DNA of 44,748 bases from Apostichopus californicus (GCA_020650975.1 JAIPMN010001678.1:1-44748); one strand, 5' to 3'; positions 24,843-36,385 are shown, counted from the stretch's first letter. The notes: generated from the letters alone by a model not told the origin. Program-made: numbers and translations.

Positions 24843-25467
24843 CTCTCTCTAGCTCTCACTAAGTTAACAGTAGTAGACAACATATCATCATGTACAACAT
24901 AACACAGTTTGATGAGCTTCTTCTAACCCTGAACAAAAATCACAGTCACAGATGGTGCATGTGAAACATGGCCATGAAGTACTACTGCCTTTCAAAACCC
25001 TGCAAGTAATTAGATCATCATCACTGCCAGACAGGAATTTGCTCTCTAGAAAGTAATTTTTTGTTCACTTCTTATCAATTTTTCCTCCATCGCCACCGAT
25101 TATGAAATTTTTAAATTACTGTTGATAGCTGGAAACACATCATCCTTCAATGTGCATATTGGTGTAATTAATAATTTGTCTTTCAAGGTTATTTTAACTA
25201 GACACTGTAGGGAGAGTGGAGACAAGCAATAACAACAATACTGAGTGAAAAATTTTGCTAGCTAGATAATAGTAGTGGTATGCCTTTATCGTATGACCTG
25301 TGTCTTCATCTCATCACATTGTTATGTCATGAATACGCTTGAAGCAAGTACATACAGTAATATCATGAATGTGTCATTATATGATTTGCTCAAATCTGAA
25401 GCATTAATGCAGCATAAATTGCACATTGGCTGTAAAATTATTCATTCACTAAGTAGACAAACACAGT

Positions 25468-25553
25468 GTTCAAATGGGATAACGCGTTCATGATCAGATC
25501 ACGGTCTGATGCCGAGCGTGTTAACAGGTCACGGGCCAAAAACCCATTTGAAC
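25468..25553. repeat. Inverted repeat, 11-base arms
   Basis: GTTCAAATGGG (25,468-25,478) and CCCATTTGAAC (25,543-25,553) are exact reverse complements about 64 bases apart. Next to each arm a related word occurs in direct orientation (ACGCGTTCATGATCAGATCA and ACGCATTCATGATAAG). CpG is locally high. It could be a small decayed inverted-repeat element. Confidence 0.6.
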
Positions 25554-25860
25554 GCATTCATGATAAGAATCACAAGCTTGTGATCATGGTTACTAGTCGG
25601 AAGGATCAGATCACCCATTAGTGAGTACAAGCTTTCTGTTATATTTGGTGGCAGTCAAAGGTCAGATGAGGTCAATGTCATTGGTCAAAAGCTAAAAACC
25701 CTATACATTAGATTGGTAGGTATAGATGCCTCTTCTATTCTTGGTTTTCAACATTTAATGTTTCAATGAAACTAACTCACTACATATGGCTTTTAGCAAA
25801 CCTACAGATTGGGTATCAGTCTAGAGGGATCCCTCAGTGAGTTCTCAGTTGTTAATGTCT

Positions 25861-25915
25861 CTCACTACTCTTACCTGTCTCCAATAGATATATGCACTCC
25901 AAACTACCTAGATAC
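25861..25915 (-). repeat. Family A repeat, short copy
   Basis: CTCACTACTCTTACCTGTCT is followed by CCAATAGATATATGCACTCC and AAACTACCTAG. It belongs to the subfamily also seen at 26,333, distinguished by CACTCCAAWCTACCTAG. Confidence 0.5.
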
Positions 25916-26175
25916 ACATAACAACAAGCAGTAACCGGTTTACAGTTTTTCTTCCAAATCTAACATCCAGAAACGTTCATTGCATTTCCAGAAAGATTTA
26001 TTACATTTTCAGAAAAGATGTAGTTGCTGGTAACGTAGAAGAGGGTTTCTAATGTGTTACCACTTTTTAAAGGTCAGCTAGACAAGCATTAATTAACTTT
26101 AGTTCAGTCTGACTTATGACAACTTCAATCAGGAAATAAAACTGCTGACAAGCAATGGAGTATTTCAGGGAATAC

Positions 26176-26211
26176 TGTAGTGTTCAAATCTTGTGTAGTG
26201 TTCAAATCTTG
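26176..26211. repeat. Perfect 18-base tandem duplication
   Basis: TGTAGTGTTCAAATCTTG occurs twice in immediate succession with no difference. It is a very recent or slippage-generated duplication. Confidence 0.9.
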
Positions 26212-26332
26212 TGAAGCATGTTTGAAGTCTCTGAATTTTTCTAATTTTACTGTGGATAGAACTGCTATATTATTGCATATTGTATAGCATTTTGCGATGA
26301 GATACTGGATAAATTATTCCCTGTATTTACTT

Positions 26333-26400
26333 CATTCCTCTCTTACCTGTCTCTAATACATAAGCACTCCAATCTACCTAGCCTACAAACTGGTGACATT
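26333..26400 (-). repeat. Family A repeat
   Basis: Starts GTATTTACTTCATTCCTCTC and continues TTACCTGTCTCTAATACATA, then GCACTCCAATCTACCTAG. The constant end is intact and the body is short. Just upstream, the sequence around GCATTTTGCGATGAGATACT is shared with about 38,780, so a second repeat family abuts it. Confidence 0.65.
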
Positions 26401-26693
26401 CTTACACTGTAGGCCTACCTCCAATTACTCTCCAAGAGGATAATGGTACTAACATGTTTTTGCCCCAGGTCAGTGACTTTTGATCCACTTCGCTTCTGGC
26501 AGTAGAACTTAGGGCAATGATGAAGGACATTTAACTCAACCTTTGGCCTTCATCTCTCAATATGCTGAAAAAAATTGAGATTGCTACATTTATGTAACAT
26601 AACCATGACTTGCACTTTCTGTGACTATCCCATGAAAGCCTGTGTCAAGTTCTTTTTAAGGAGCTTCACAAATCTGATGAGAGCTACTCTCCT

Positions 26694-27672
26694 TTAAAGC
26701 AGCAATTTGCGTTGATTCTCGAGATTTTCCAATACTAGGATACTATACCAATGACGTAAACTAAGCTAACTGTAAAGTTTCAACTCAAACTATTCCCTAA
26801 AAGTGCAAAAAATATGACATTTTCTGATTTTCGTATTTTGAATCTTTGACTTCGATAGACTCCTCCCACTTATAGGAACCTTGTGAATATGTATAACGGA
26901 CAAGGTAAACAGTAAACAAAAATCAGCTGTAGAGATGTACGTACTGCGCGAAGGGACAGTTACGCCATATCTCATTGCATACGATGCCCTAAAAACCCAA
27001 GAAAATTCGTCGCTCCGCGAAAATAAAGCAGCAAGGATACATAAGAGAGAAAGTCATGGAACCAGGAAGAACTCGATCGGTACGTAACATTCGCGAGAAC
27101 GATATTGTATCACTCTACTCGGTGTTACATAGGCTAGTTACTGTAGTACAATCAGACCTATTAGTGTGTGACTTACACTGGTTAGGCCTGAATAACGTTA
27201 CGTACACGCTGTGCATTGTGCACTAAAAGCAATGTAGCTATGAGTGTAGCGCAATGGGGGCAGTTAGTTTCCGGACCCGTTAGATTCCTCTCTTGAAAAA
27301 CGACACTAAATACTTTGCTACTACAGTACAGTAGGCTTACGTGTGTGTACACTTTACTCACTGTAATACCGCGTACCGACGCTGAGGGATTACCATGCCA
27401 ATGAATGAGTCTATTTTTAGCGCCAAGTCATACATAAACATCTCTTCACTGATTGGTTGAATTTGAATAGGCGGTTTTGTAGAGCTGCATGTGATAAATA
27501 CTAAATGATTCGATGTGTCATGGAGACACTCATCTCAGAATCATATAAAAGCCTTTTAAATTACTTGCTAATTAACGTTCGCTATGAGGAAAAAGTATGA
27601 GAAAGTCTTAGTTTTGTCTTTTGTGATTGTATTATGATAAAAACGTCGACTCAACGCAAAATGCTGCTTTAA
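26694..27672. mobile_element. Family B element with 22-base terminal inverted repeats
   Basis: TTAAAGCAGC-AATTTGCGTTGA at 26,694-26,715 and its reverse complement at 27,651-27,672 match at 21 of 22 positions. Both outer ends are TTAA. Sequence inside the ends is only weakly similar between arms. The 979-base interval contains a CpG-rich pocket (17 CpG in 27,001-27,300) and encodes no transposase that I can see, so a non-autonomous element is the likely reading. The ends resemble single copies elsewhere (15,262; 23,922). Two unrelated copies in opposite orientation is the alternative. TTAA is the piggyBac target, but the termini are not recognisably piggyBac. Confidence 0.45.
26990..27085 (+). 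other. Candidate alternative first exon inside intron 1
   Basis: An ATG at 27,056 has G at -3 and G at +4 (strong context). An in-frame TAA lies upstream at 26,990 with no ATG between. The frame reads eight codons, MEPGRTRS, and meets GTACGT at 27,080, a usable donor. The junction is phase 0, the same as the acceptor at 39,096, so splicing would give a short protein starting just before the DH domain. CpG density is island-like here. A phase match has a one-in-three chance of occurring at random, and the block lies inside a likely mobile element, so this is speculative. Confidence 0.25.
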
Positions 27673-27840
27673 GTTTTTTGTTAACTGGCTCTTCTGAGCT
27701 GTTGTAACATTACCACAGAGGTGATTCTCATATTCCGAGAGTGATTCACTTAAACATGTAACCTGAGGTATGCTGCTGCTAAAGGCTATGAGAGTAACAG
27801 ACAAGAAGATGCCTGACAGGAAGCTGTACATTGCCATATA
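27570..27840 (-). other. Minus-strand signal-peptide-like open frame
   Basis: An ATG at 27,837 (complement) opens an 89-codon frame preceded by a possible acceptor (AACTTACAG, exon from 27,840). It begins MAMYSFLSGIFLSVTLIAFS, a good signal peptide, followed by SSSIPQVTC and then ENHLCGN. The frame then runs into the TTAA end of the family B element (27,669-27,672), where it loses protein character. A donor-like TGTG|GTAATG falls right after HLCG. The HLCG motif recalls insulin/relaxin B chains, but the second B-chain cysteine is not present in this exon. Chance, or the first exon of a small secreted protein nested in the intron, are both open. Confidence 0.2.
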
Positions 27841-28370
27841 CTGTAAGTTTTGCTTTAGTCTAGTACGTTCTGTCCAGATTGTATAGAACTTTTATGATCT
27901 TTTCATGTGTTGTGTCTAGGTATGGATCCCAAGCCTTACACATATTTTGAAACATTTTGTAGGACTGTTTGATTTGTTGGAATTCTTTCAATGATGTAAA
28001 GATGGGGTGTAGTAATATCATCAGATTGATAATCAGATAGTATAATATATATCAAATAGATGTAAATTTTTAACTGGAAGGTGGTTCATCCAAACCTCAA
28101 AGACGACAATTGTAAGCAAAATGGTTAGTAAATTTAACATGTAAATGTACCTCATAATAACAATGTCTTTATACCATGAACTCACTGTATTTCAAAAATC
28201 ATATAGAAGACCCTGCAAGGCCAAACAGATTCGAAACAGTGAAAATATGTTGTAACACAGACCATTATGGTTGTTCAGAATGGTACATTCAAAGGAAACA
28301 GTTAGTGGGTGGGTGGCCGGTAGTGACAAAGAAGTGGTTCAGTAGGACCACAGTGGTACCAATACATGCA

Positions 28371-28480
28371 CTTCTCTCCACTCTTACCTGTCTCCCACTC
28401 CACATCTGCACTTTCCCAACTACACTCTGGAACATTTCAGCACTGCACCCTTGCTCCCTGGGTACTGCCCACTTACACCT
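28371..28480 (-). repeat. Family A repeat, diverged copy
   Basis: CTCTCCACTCTTACCTGTCT is followed by CCCACTCCACATCTGCACTT. It falls inside a 150-codon plus-strand frame (28,176-28,628), which I therefore regard as chance openness rather than a gene. Confidence 0.5.
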
Positions 28481-29293
28481 CCTTCAGAATCTACCACTTA
28501 CTGTACATGTAGGAAGAAACTACACGTTTTTGTTAGCGACTTTTTACGTGACAAATTTCACCCGTTTCTTACAAGTTTTGGAACTTGCACGTTGGGTAGA
28601 TCTAGATATTAGAAAATTAATGTTTTAGTGGAGAAAGCAGGTAAGTATCATCATGTGTAAATACTCAAATCAACAACTTTGTGAGTATTTAGAGCTTGTC
28701 GTATAAACCATTGAGCCTGTCACTGAACCTCCTTCAGTCGTAAGATACAATACTTGTAAAGTAAACTCTTTATTCCTGTACAGAAGTATGACCTTGTACT
28801 ACTCTCCTTGGTAATCTGCTAGAATATGATACAGCAAAACCATTTACTGTAGAATAAAATATAAAGGATTACAGCTTGTCAAACACTGTTCACAAATCAT
28901 GCATTAATATCCAGGTTGTTTATTGCTTGATGCAGTGACTTTCAATTGCCATATATACGGTTTAATTAGTTTGTTTACTTCAGCTAATAGCATAAAAGCA
29001 GCCTGGTGTTTGTTAGTTTAGATCTAAATAGTCCCTATGTGACAATACAAGTTCATAGAATTTACTTCCCTGCATAGTCTTTTCTCTGTCTCCTATCAAC
29101 AAACTCACTTTCCTTTCTATACCTGGTATAATATTTAATTAAATATGTTCTGTTTTCATTAGCCATGATTAAATGGCACTTCTAATGTATTAAACCAGCG
29201 TATACTGTAGAGTAGGGGAATAATTTATCTGATATCGCATAGCACATTGGTGACATTCCTGTACAATTGCAAAGATGTTTTGTAGCAGTTCTT

Positions 29294-29700
29294 GTATTTA
29301 CTTCGCTCCTCGCTTACCTGTCTTCTCACAACCTCAGCACCCGTTCTACCGTGCCTAGAATATCCTGGTAACCTTAAACATGTGTGCCCTCTATGACCGG
29401 TCCCTCCGGTTATTGCCCTTCTCATTCTACCATTCAAAGTGTCTTAGATATACATGTGTATTTTCGAGTGGATTTCTCTTCCTTCAGAATTCATCCTTTT
29501 TTGGTAACTAAGGGTTCGGAAATTTTCTTCCCTGGACTATTAAGGAGTTTACAGTCTTTCAACAGCCTGATAAGTATCCTTTTCTTGTTTGAGTGAGGTT
29601 TTTGGGGACTGTTTTTGTTTAGAGTGACTTCCGCCCTAGTTTTCCTCCGCGAGCGTTACGGGATAGCAGTTCCGCGAACTGCTTCGTTAGATTCCCGCCT
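29294..29700 (-). mobile_element. Long copy of family A retroposon-like repeat
   Basis: Starts GTATTTACTTCGCTCCTCGC and proceeds through CTTACCTGTC, TTCTACCGTGCCTAGAATA, GCCCTCTATGACCGG, CATTCTACCATTCAAAGTGT and CAGCCTGATAAGTATCCTTT. The same landmarks occur in the same order on the opposite strand at 36,385-35,985. It ends around a hairpin at 29,665-29,683, after which similarity fades. No coding capacity is seen. One fixed end and variable length at the other fits a 5'-truncated non-LTR element or SINE whose 3' end is at 29,294. Confidence 0.75.
29665..29683. repeat. Hairpin within family A
   Basis: AGCAGTTC and GAACTGCT form an 8-base stem around CGC. The matching site in the 36 kb copy (35,986-36,005) has AGTAGTT and AACTACT. 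The third base pair is changed on both sides, so pairing is retained. Confidence 0.6.
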
Positions 29701-30824
29701 TTTTTTTAGCACACACGCTATAGGCGGTATCGTTTTTTCATGTTCTTGCTTCTTGTTTACATCTTGTTTTCATATGTTGACATGCTTTTATAATTGTTTT
29801 CCGTCTTTACCCTCTCTCTGTCGCTCTCTCGTTTCAACTTGTGGGTTGGTTTGGTTACGCCATTTTCGTAGCGTATACACAGGCAGTAAAGTGTTCTATC
29901 AGAGACAAAATTCAGCGCCTACAAACCTGCCACACAAAATTTGAACACTAAAGTATTCCCAGAGAGTATCAAGTTTTCTTTCCCAAAAGAAGCCTTTGGA
30001 GTTGGTTTTAATCTATTTTAATCCTCCATAATTTACAAAAATCTCAACATTGTGGGCCATTAGCTTGATTAATGAAGCTTCTTTGCAAACAATAAAGTAT
30101 GAGTCATATGTATTGAACAATTTGATTCATACATGTGGTTTAATATGCAACAGTATACTTGAAAAAGTATACTTGTGGTGAGATGTTGAGGACCACAATG
30201 CAATGAATTGTGCATGATGTGATGAAAAAGATGTACAAAATTGTCTTAGTTTGATCAAGAAATACTCAGCAGATTTGGTAAAACGGCCCATCAGATGTAG
30301 AAAGATGCTTTTAAAACTCTCTAAAGCTGCAACTCTGCATACATAACAAAACAAAGTGACTTTGGCGGTTCCCTGTATGCATACTGCTTAAGTATTCTCC
30401 CCTGCTGGTAGAAAAATCTCTTCACCTGTAAATTGAATGACCACAAATATGGATGAACTTTACCACAACTTGATAGACAGTTTGTAATTTAGAGAGGCAT
30501 TGTCAGTTTTGTTTCATGAAATGTTCACTCCTGATCCTGTCTTCAGGTAATTTCTTTTCAATCCCTGTTCTAGATCTTCTTTCATGAGTGTAGTTTATTT
30601 ATTCCATCTACCTATCTTCTTTGAACTACTTTCATCATCTATAATATCTCAATTAAAGAGCTGCACTTTGTGTTGCATGTTAATACAAGCAGGTGGTACA
30701 TTAATGCAGATGCCGATACACAGGATTACCTTAAACACAGCCTGTTACCTTTTCCCACCCAAGTTGAAGTAGGGAATAGTGATTAAACACGAAAATTCCT
30801 GTTGAAACAAAGCAATAGCTTTAA

Positions 30825-30975
30825 TATTTATTTTGTTCCTTGCTTACCTGTCTCCTCACAACCTCAGCACTCTGGCTTTACCGTATCTAGAGTGAACTGA
30901 TAATCTTTTAGCACTGTACGCCCTCTACACATGACCAGTCTGCCCCCCCCCCCCAGTTAAGTTCTCAGCATTCTC
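30825..30975 (-). repeat. Family A repeat
   Basis: TATTTATTTTGTTCCTTGCT is followed by TACCTGTCTCCTCACAACCT, CAGCACT, TTTACCGTATCTAGAGT, then CTGTACGCCCTCTACACATGACCAG and a long C tract at about 30,944-30,955. The copy ends in or just past that tract. Confidence 0.7.
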
Positions 30976-31238
30976 CATTTTTTAAATTTGCTAGCAATGT
31001 AGACGTTAATCCTTTTCTGTGAATTGAACATTTTCTTATATTAGAACATATCGCACCAGCATAGTATAGCACATGTTTACAAAGTGTTTTCTATAAAGGT
31101 CTTTTTAGACTTGCCTTTATAGGCAGACTGTAACCATCAAATTTGTGTGTGGGCACCCATGTTCCTGTGTGTGATATGACCCGAGCCTCTAAACATGATG
31201 CCAGGTAGATCCATCAAAGTGATTGCAAAAACCTTCTT

Positions 31239-31560
31239 ATTTTTGTGGAGGTCAAAGGTCACGTGAGATTATGAGAAATCAAATACTGGAAACATTTGTA
31301 AACTCAAGGAAATTGTTAACTTGGTTCGTAGATCTATCAAGGGAAGTACAAGAATCCAATTTCTTTGTAGAGGTCAAAGTTCATTTGAGGTCAGTGGGAG
31401 TCTGAAAATGTTATAAAAGAGATATATAACTGTAAAATTCTTACTTGTGGATGAAGTTCGTTCATATGTGGATCCATTTTAATGAGAACAATAATCCTAT
31501 CATTTCTTTGGAGGTCACCAAAGGTGGACATCTGAAAACCTTGTAATCATGATAACTCTA
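31239..31560 (+). repeat. About 120-140-base tandem repeat with DR1-like motifs
   Basis: Three diverged units each contain TTTGTGGAGGTCA-type sequence, near 31,241, 31,363 and 31,503. The first has a perfect direct repeat with one-base spacer, AGGTCAAAGGTCA (31,249-31,261), running into CACGTG (31,260-31,265). The second has AGGTCAAAGTTCA (31,371-31,383) and a further AGGTCA at 31,388. The third has AGGTCA at 31,512. DR1 elements are bound by HNF4, RXR and PPAR-type nuclear receptors. The motifs may simply be part of the repeat consensus. Confidence 0.6.
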
Positions 31561-31679
31561 AACTAAAGCTTCATGGATGAGCTTCATATGTAGTACATAG
31601 ATTAACTACTGTAGTGAGTACAAAAAGCCCCTTTTTTTCTTCTTAAAAGAATTTATGGCAAGTAAGTACTTCCCTCCCT

Positions 31680-33580
31680 GTCCCTTTAAGTTGCACATTT
31701 GAAGTGTTGAGTGTGATACAGTCTGGTTGTACCTTTTGTGAATAGTTAAAAAAAGAATAGTCCAGAGTTATTCCATATTAATGATAGCCTAAAAAATACA
31801 CACAAAGAAAGAACAGTATACCAAAGCATGTCGGATGTACAGGTTGAGGGACAATGACATTTGAAACTTACCACAGGTCAAATATTTAACAGTACTACTT
31901 ACAAATACAGTTGTGACGTGAAGTGCTGTATTTTATTTTTGGGTTATCAATATGAAAATCAGTGGGCTGTTCTTTAACGAAAAAGCAGATACCTAGAAAT
32001 CTGCTATTTTGTTGACTTTTGTACACCAAAATTATCAGGAATGTTGAAATAAGCATTCAAGGTTTTAAACTGAATTACATCATTACTTTTTGTCGGACAC
32101 AAAATTTATACATGTATTTAATTACCCGGATATTAACTCATTTGTAAGGAGCCAACACAAACAAGGAACAATTTACCAAATGATATTTAGAATTTTTGAC
32201 AAAGTCATATATATGCCATTCATCCCTGCGTGCATTTGTTTACTTTTCTTAGAAACACCAAAATTTCACGTGGGGTCTCTGTCTCAATTGTACCTGAATT
32301 TATGAAACCTGATTGTTAGTTAATAAAAGTGCAGATTTATCACTTATTTTGCTGTATACTTCCAGTTTCACTTTCAGCATAGGAGTAATTCACAGAAATT
32401 CTGAATGACCTCGCTTCACCGCTTGTTTTCTGCTATGGAGTAGTGTGATCCCAGTCATAAAAAATTCAGACTGTTGGAATCTTACAATTTTAATGGTCAT
32501 GACAAAGTTTAACTTGGTGTTATTCTTAGAGAAACTTATCTTATAATAAATCACAACAATCACAATATCATTTGTACTGCTCATGCAGTCTGCAACAACT
32601 CCAGTTTTCTTTCAACAACAACAATACACCACCTACGCTTCCTGGATGCCAATCAAGTGTTATGCCTGGAATGCCGGTTATTGCCACCACTGAACTTTCT
32701 GTGAAACTGAAGATTTGTTGTTATTATTGCTTTAGATGCTAGTGTTGTAATTCTTTCCCCTCAGAGCAAAACCTTGTCAGAGCTGTAACAGTATATAGGA
32801 ATGTAGGGAATGCTAGAAACTCTTCTATATAGGTGTTTAGTAGACAAAATAGTTTGCCTTTTTCATCTGTCACAGGAAGAAAAAGGGTTCTTTCCTTCAT
32901 CCATTGTCCATAGGTGGCCAACAGTGTGACAGGTGTGTATATACCCTTCCAGCATCGAGAGGATCACTACAAAGGACTTATTGTGAAGGACTCTTTTAAA
33001 ATGTTAAAATCAAACTATGCTTGGTACATTATTGTTTGGGTCCATTCAGTTTTCATGCTCTACTTATCTCGAACTCATCACTTTGAATGTTTTTGACCAG
33101 TGCCTTTTTCTGTCAACAACTTTGAAGAGTGATGATAGATCTCAAGCAGGAGAACTCTCCATTGTGAGGAGATACTGACTGTAAATGATAAAGAATCATG
33201 TTGTGTTTTGCAATGTACAAGCAATATACTCAAATTGCATGAAGATATATTACATTCCTTTAATTTGCTTCATTAGTTTACTGTCTTGACATATATTTAG
33301 CTCCTTGAGAAAGTATATATATTTACATTGCCCAAGTGATATTTAAGGAAGGGAGAAGCCCAACGATCTTGTAATTTGTGTCACACTCGTGTGCTATTAA
33401 TGATTACCAAATCTACCGCCCCCACTTTTCTAGCATACTTCCTCTCTCACTTCCTTCCCCACTTCCATGCTCAGGAGTGATGCAGTAATCACCTACTGTA
33501 TTCCTTGATCGGAGTCTTTCTTTACATATAAAATTGATGTACTGTACATTTTTTTTGTGTCTAGCTTTCATACTGGAGCC
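31680..33580. other. Intronic stretch, no gene seen
   Basis: AT-rich intronic DNA without an exon or repeat I can define. Short frames near 32,090-32,305 and 32,914-33,096 have no recognisable domain. Confidence 0.45.
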
Positions 33581-33589
33581 TACTTGCAT

Positions 33590-33672
33590 TGTGGGGAAGG
33601 AGAAAAAAAGAAGGGGAAAAAAAAACAGGAAAAAAAAAGAAGACAAAGAGGAAAAAAAGTGAAAAAAATAAA
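33590..33672. repeat. Polypurine tract
   Basis: An almost uninterrupted A/G run of about 80 bases, with several A tracts of seven or more and only a few pyrimidines. It is low-complexity DNA and could form triplex or unusual helix structures. Nothing coding. Confidence 0.85.
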
Positions 33673-33679
33673 CCTGAAT

Positions 33680-35920
33680 TAAAGTAAAATTGTTAGTTCA
33701 AAAGGACACGTTTTTAAATTCAGAAAAGTGATATGAAAAATTGAATATATGCAATGATATAATTTGACAACTTTTCTTTCACTATTTTTTATTTTTTTGA
33801 ATAGAAAAGGTTTTCCTTTTAGTCAACTATTTTGTTATTAAGGAAATCATGGCTCATAATCTTGTCCTTAACGGTGAATGAAAACGTACTAGAAAATGGA
33901 TGTTATTGAATGTTATAATTATTTATTACAATCTCTGCAGGCTGACATCAAACTATACCAGTCTGCGGTAATGAAACAACAAGACAAATATTAGTTTAAA
34001 TTAACCACTTTGTTTGACGGCCTCATGACCCTCAGGACACAGTTAACTTTGTACAACATTTTCAAAATGGTTTCATATTTGCACCCTCCTTGAGATGGTA
34101 AACAACACTTTTTGAAAGTGTCCCCATACATGTATATTCTCATCAGAAAAAGTCAGCATTTAAAGGTCATCAGTGTTGTTCTGTGAAATTTAAAATGTCA
34201 AATTGACCTTACCCATGAATGTTCAACCCTCAGCAAGCATTTTACTGTCACTGAGACAAGTGTCTAATTTGTTATGTACCTCCCTATCTTTGTTTCTCCT
34301 TCTTTCCTGCTAAATTTGGTTTTTTTTTTTTTAATTTTTATTTATTTTTTAACTAGAATAGTCATCAAATCCCCAATTGACCTTTCCCATATTTCCATAT
34401 TCGAAAATAGTAGGCCTACTTTTGGGGTTTATGTTATTCAAAGAATGCTGTTCTGCCTGAAGACATCTATAACATTTGGACCGTGCACAGACATGCAATG
34501 TTCAGTGTTTTTTTATAATTAAAGGACTAATTCATTTCAACAGTCCTTAAATCCAGAATGTTGTTTATTACCTGGAAAGTGAGGATAAATATATGAAATA
34601 AAGGTAAAGAACGAGGTAGGGGGAAAACAGGTATTAATTAAGAAACAGAATATATTTCTCAAAGATATTCATGTTTTTGTCCTCAGGAAGTTTGGATTCC
34701 AAGAATATATGCCTAATTTAAACTCTTTTCAAAGCTTTTCTAGGAATTAATCCTAATGTTGTCAGGTTTCTCCTTCTTCCAGATTACAGACAATATCAGC
34801 TAATTATGCCAGTGAATATAAATTGAAGCTTGTGGTTGACCCTTTTTTTTTAACTTCAACTTGTTTAGATAACTTTGTCTTAGAATTTTTCCAATACCAC
34901 AATATATCAGATAAATGCCAGTAGACTAGTCATTTGTTCCATTTTATGTGAAGTCAAAGATAGTACAAAATGAGAACACTACAGCAGTTACACACTCTGA
35001 ACAGCAAATATCATATATTTCATGAAAAACGCAAAATTCTCTCCCAAGGACTCGTTCTTTTCAAGTCTACAGACAGTTTATACCCTGATCTTTTATTTTG
35101 ACATTTGGCATTTTCCACATGTTACAGTAGCAATGAAACAAAAAATTCTGGCTTCTGAAGTTAAAAGAGATATTACCAAAATGTCAATTAATTGCTTTCT
35201 GAAAATTGTGTTTCCATGAATTTGGTTGATGACCATGTATATATAGAAATGACATGTGGAAAATAACATCCAGGGTGGCTTTGGTACTTGGAGCAAAATT
35301 TAAATGTTAAACTTGGTTTGTTATTGTGGCGTGTGCAGTGCATCTTGGGGCTTCTGTACGTGACTTGAAAGGACATATAAAATTATTAAAACCGCAGTAT
35401 TAAGTGCTCGTATCATTTCCTGCAGTAATTTCACTGTAATTAATTTTAAGTGGGTTCAAAGGTTTTTTTTATCATTTCATCCTACTAATGGGTACCTCTC
35501 AATTTGTGTGAACATTCAGTACATATGATAGTGTTCTTCAAAACTAAAATGTATCTTCTGTGTCACTTGTACATGAAATGTATGTACTTAAAGAAATAAA
35601 ATTTTGCAACCTGAAAAATTATAAAGTATTGAAGTTAGACCATTGGTATTGAAAATATTTTGCTTGAGGTTGTATTATAATAACATTTGTTGAGTAGCAA
35701 GGCCATGTGCAGTCTATAAGCAGCTGTGCAACACATTTGGAGACTTGTTTATCTGTCGCTGCAGATCAATAAACCGTATCATGAGCCTAAACCTCATATG
35801 CACGAAGTAAAAATCATAGGGCAGATAACCAAGAAATTCCCCTAGCTGTAATGTGTGTGTCATACAGTACTGATGACTTGTGTCACTTCAAGTTCATGAA
35901 AATTATCAAGGAGGGTTTTG
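33680..35920. other. Intronic stretch, no gene seen
   Basis: AT-rich intronic DNA with a T tract at about 34,319-34,332. No exon or repeat boundary is visible. Confidence 0.45.
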
Positions 35921-35984
35921 TTTTTGTTTTAAAGTTTGGTTTGTTTTCCCTTTCTGGCACTCCATACAGCAAATTAGGTTTGCG

Positions 35985-36385
35985 AAGTAGTTTCGCAGAA
36001 CTACTACCTGAGAAAACAACGTTACGCTAACAAAAAACAAACGCATGGCGAGAGTGCACACTTAAAAAACAGCCCCCAAAACACCCTTCCCTACAAGAAA
36101 AGGATACTTATCAGGCTGGAAAAGATTGTTGGAAGTCTAGAACTCCTATTTATGGAACTTCTAGCGCAGTAATCCAAGGTATCCGGGCGAATTTCGATGA
36201 AAATTTTTCCCAATACGAAAAACGTGTAAGACACTTTTGAATGGTAGAATAAGAAGGAGGTCACTGGGGGTCAGTGAGGGTGCACAGTGTTAAAAGATTA
36301 CCAGGGCATACTAGACACGGTAGAATGCGGTGCTAAGGTTGTGGGGAGACAGGTAAGCGGGTCACTCGTAAATATATAAACCAGT
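35985..36385 (+). mobile_element. Long copy of family A, sense orientation
   Basis: Reverse-complement counterpart of the 29,294-29,700 copy. In this orientation it ends GGTGCTAAGGTTGTGGGGAG, then ACAGGTAAGC, GGGTCACTCGTAAAT. The sequence ACAG|GTAAGC at 36,350-36,358 is a strong match to a splice donor on the strand of the RhoGEF transcript, with GT at 36,353. The hairpin at 35,986-36,005 corresponds to the one at 29,665. The 5' limit is set by loss of similarity. Confidence 0.75.

Noticed and set aside
28176-28628. A 150-codon plus-strand open frame in intron 1.
   Set aside because: It runs through a family A repeat copy, has no recognisable domain and no splice context.
29560-29720. A possible hammerhead ribozyme in family A, from CTGATAAG followed by CGAA-type sequence.
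   Set aside because: The invariant CTGATGA core is absent and the spacing between elements is too long.
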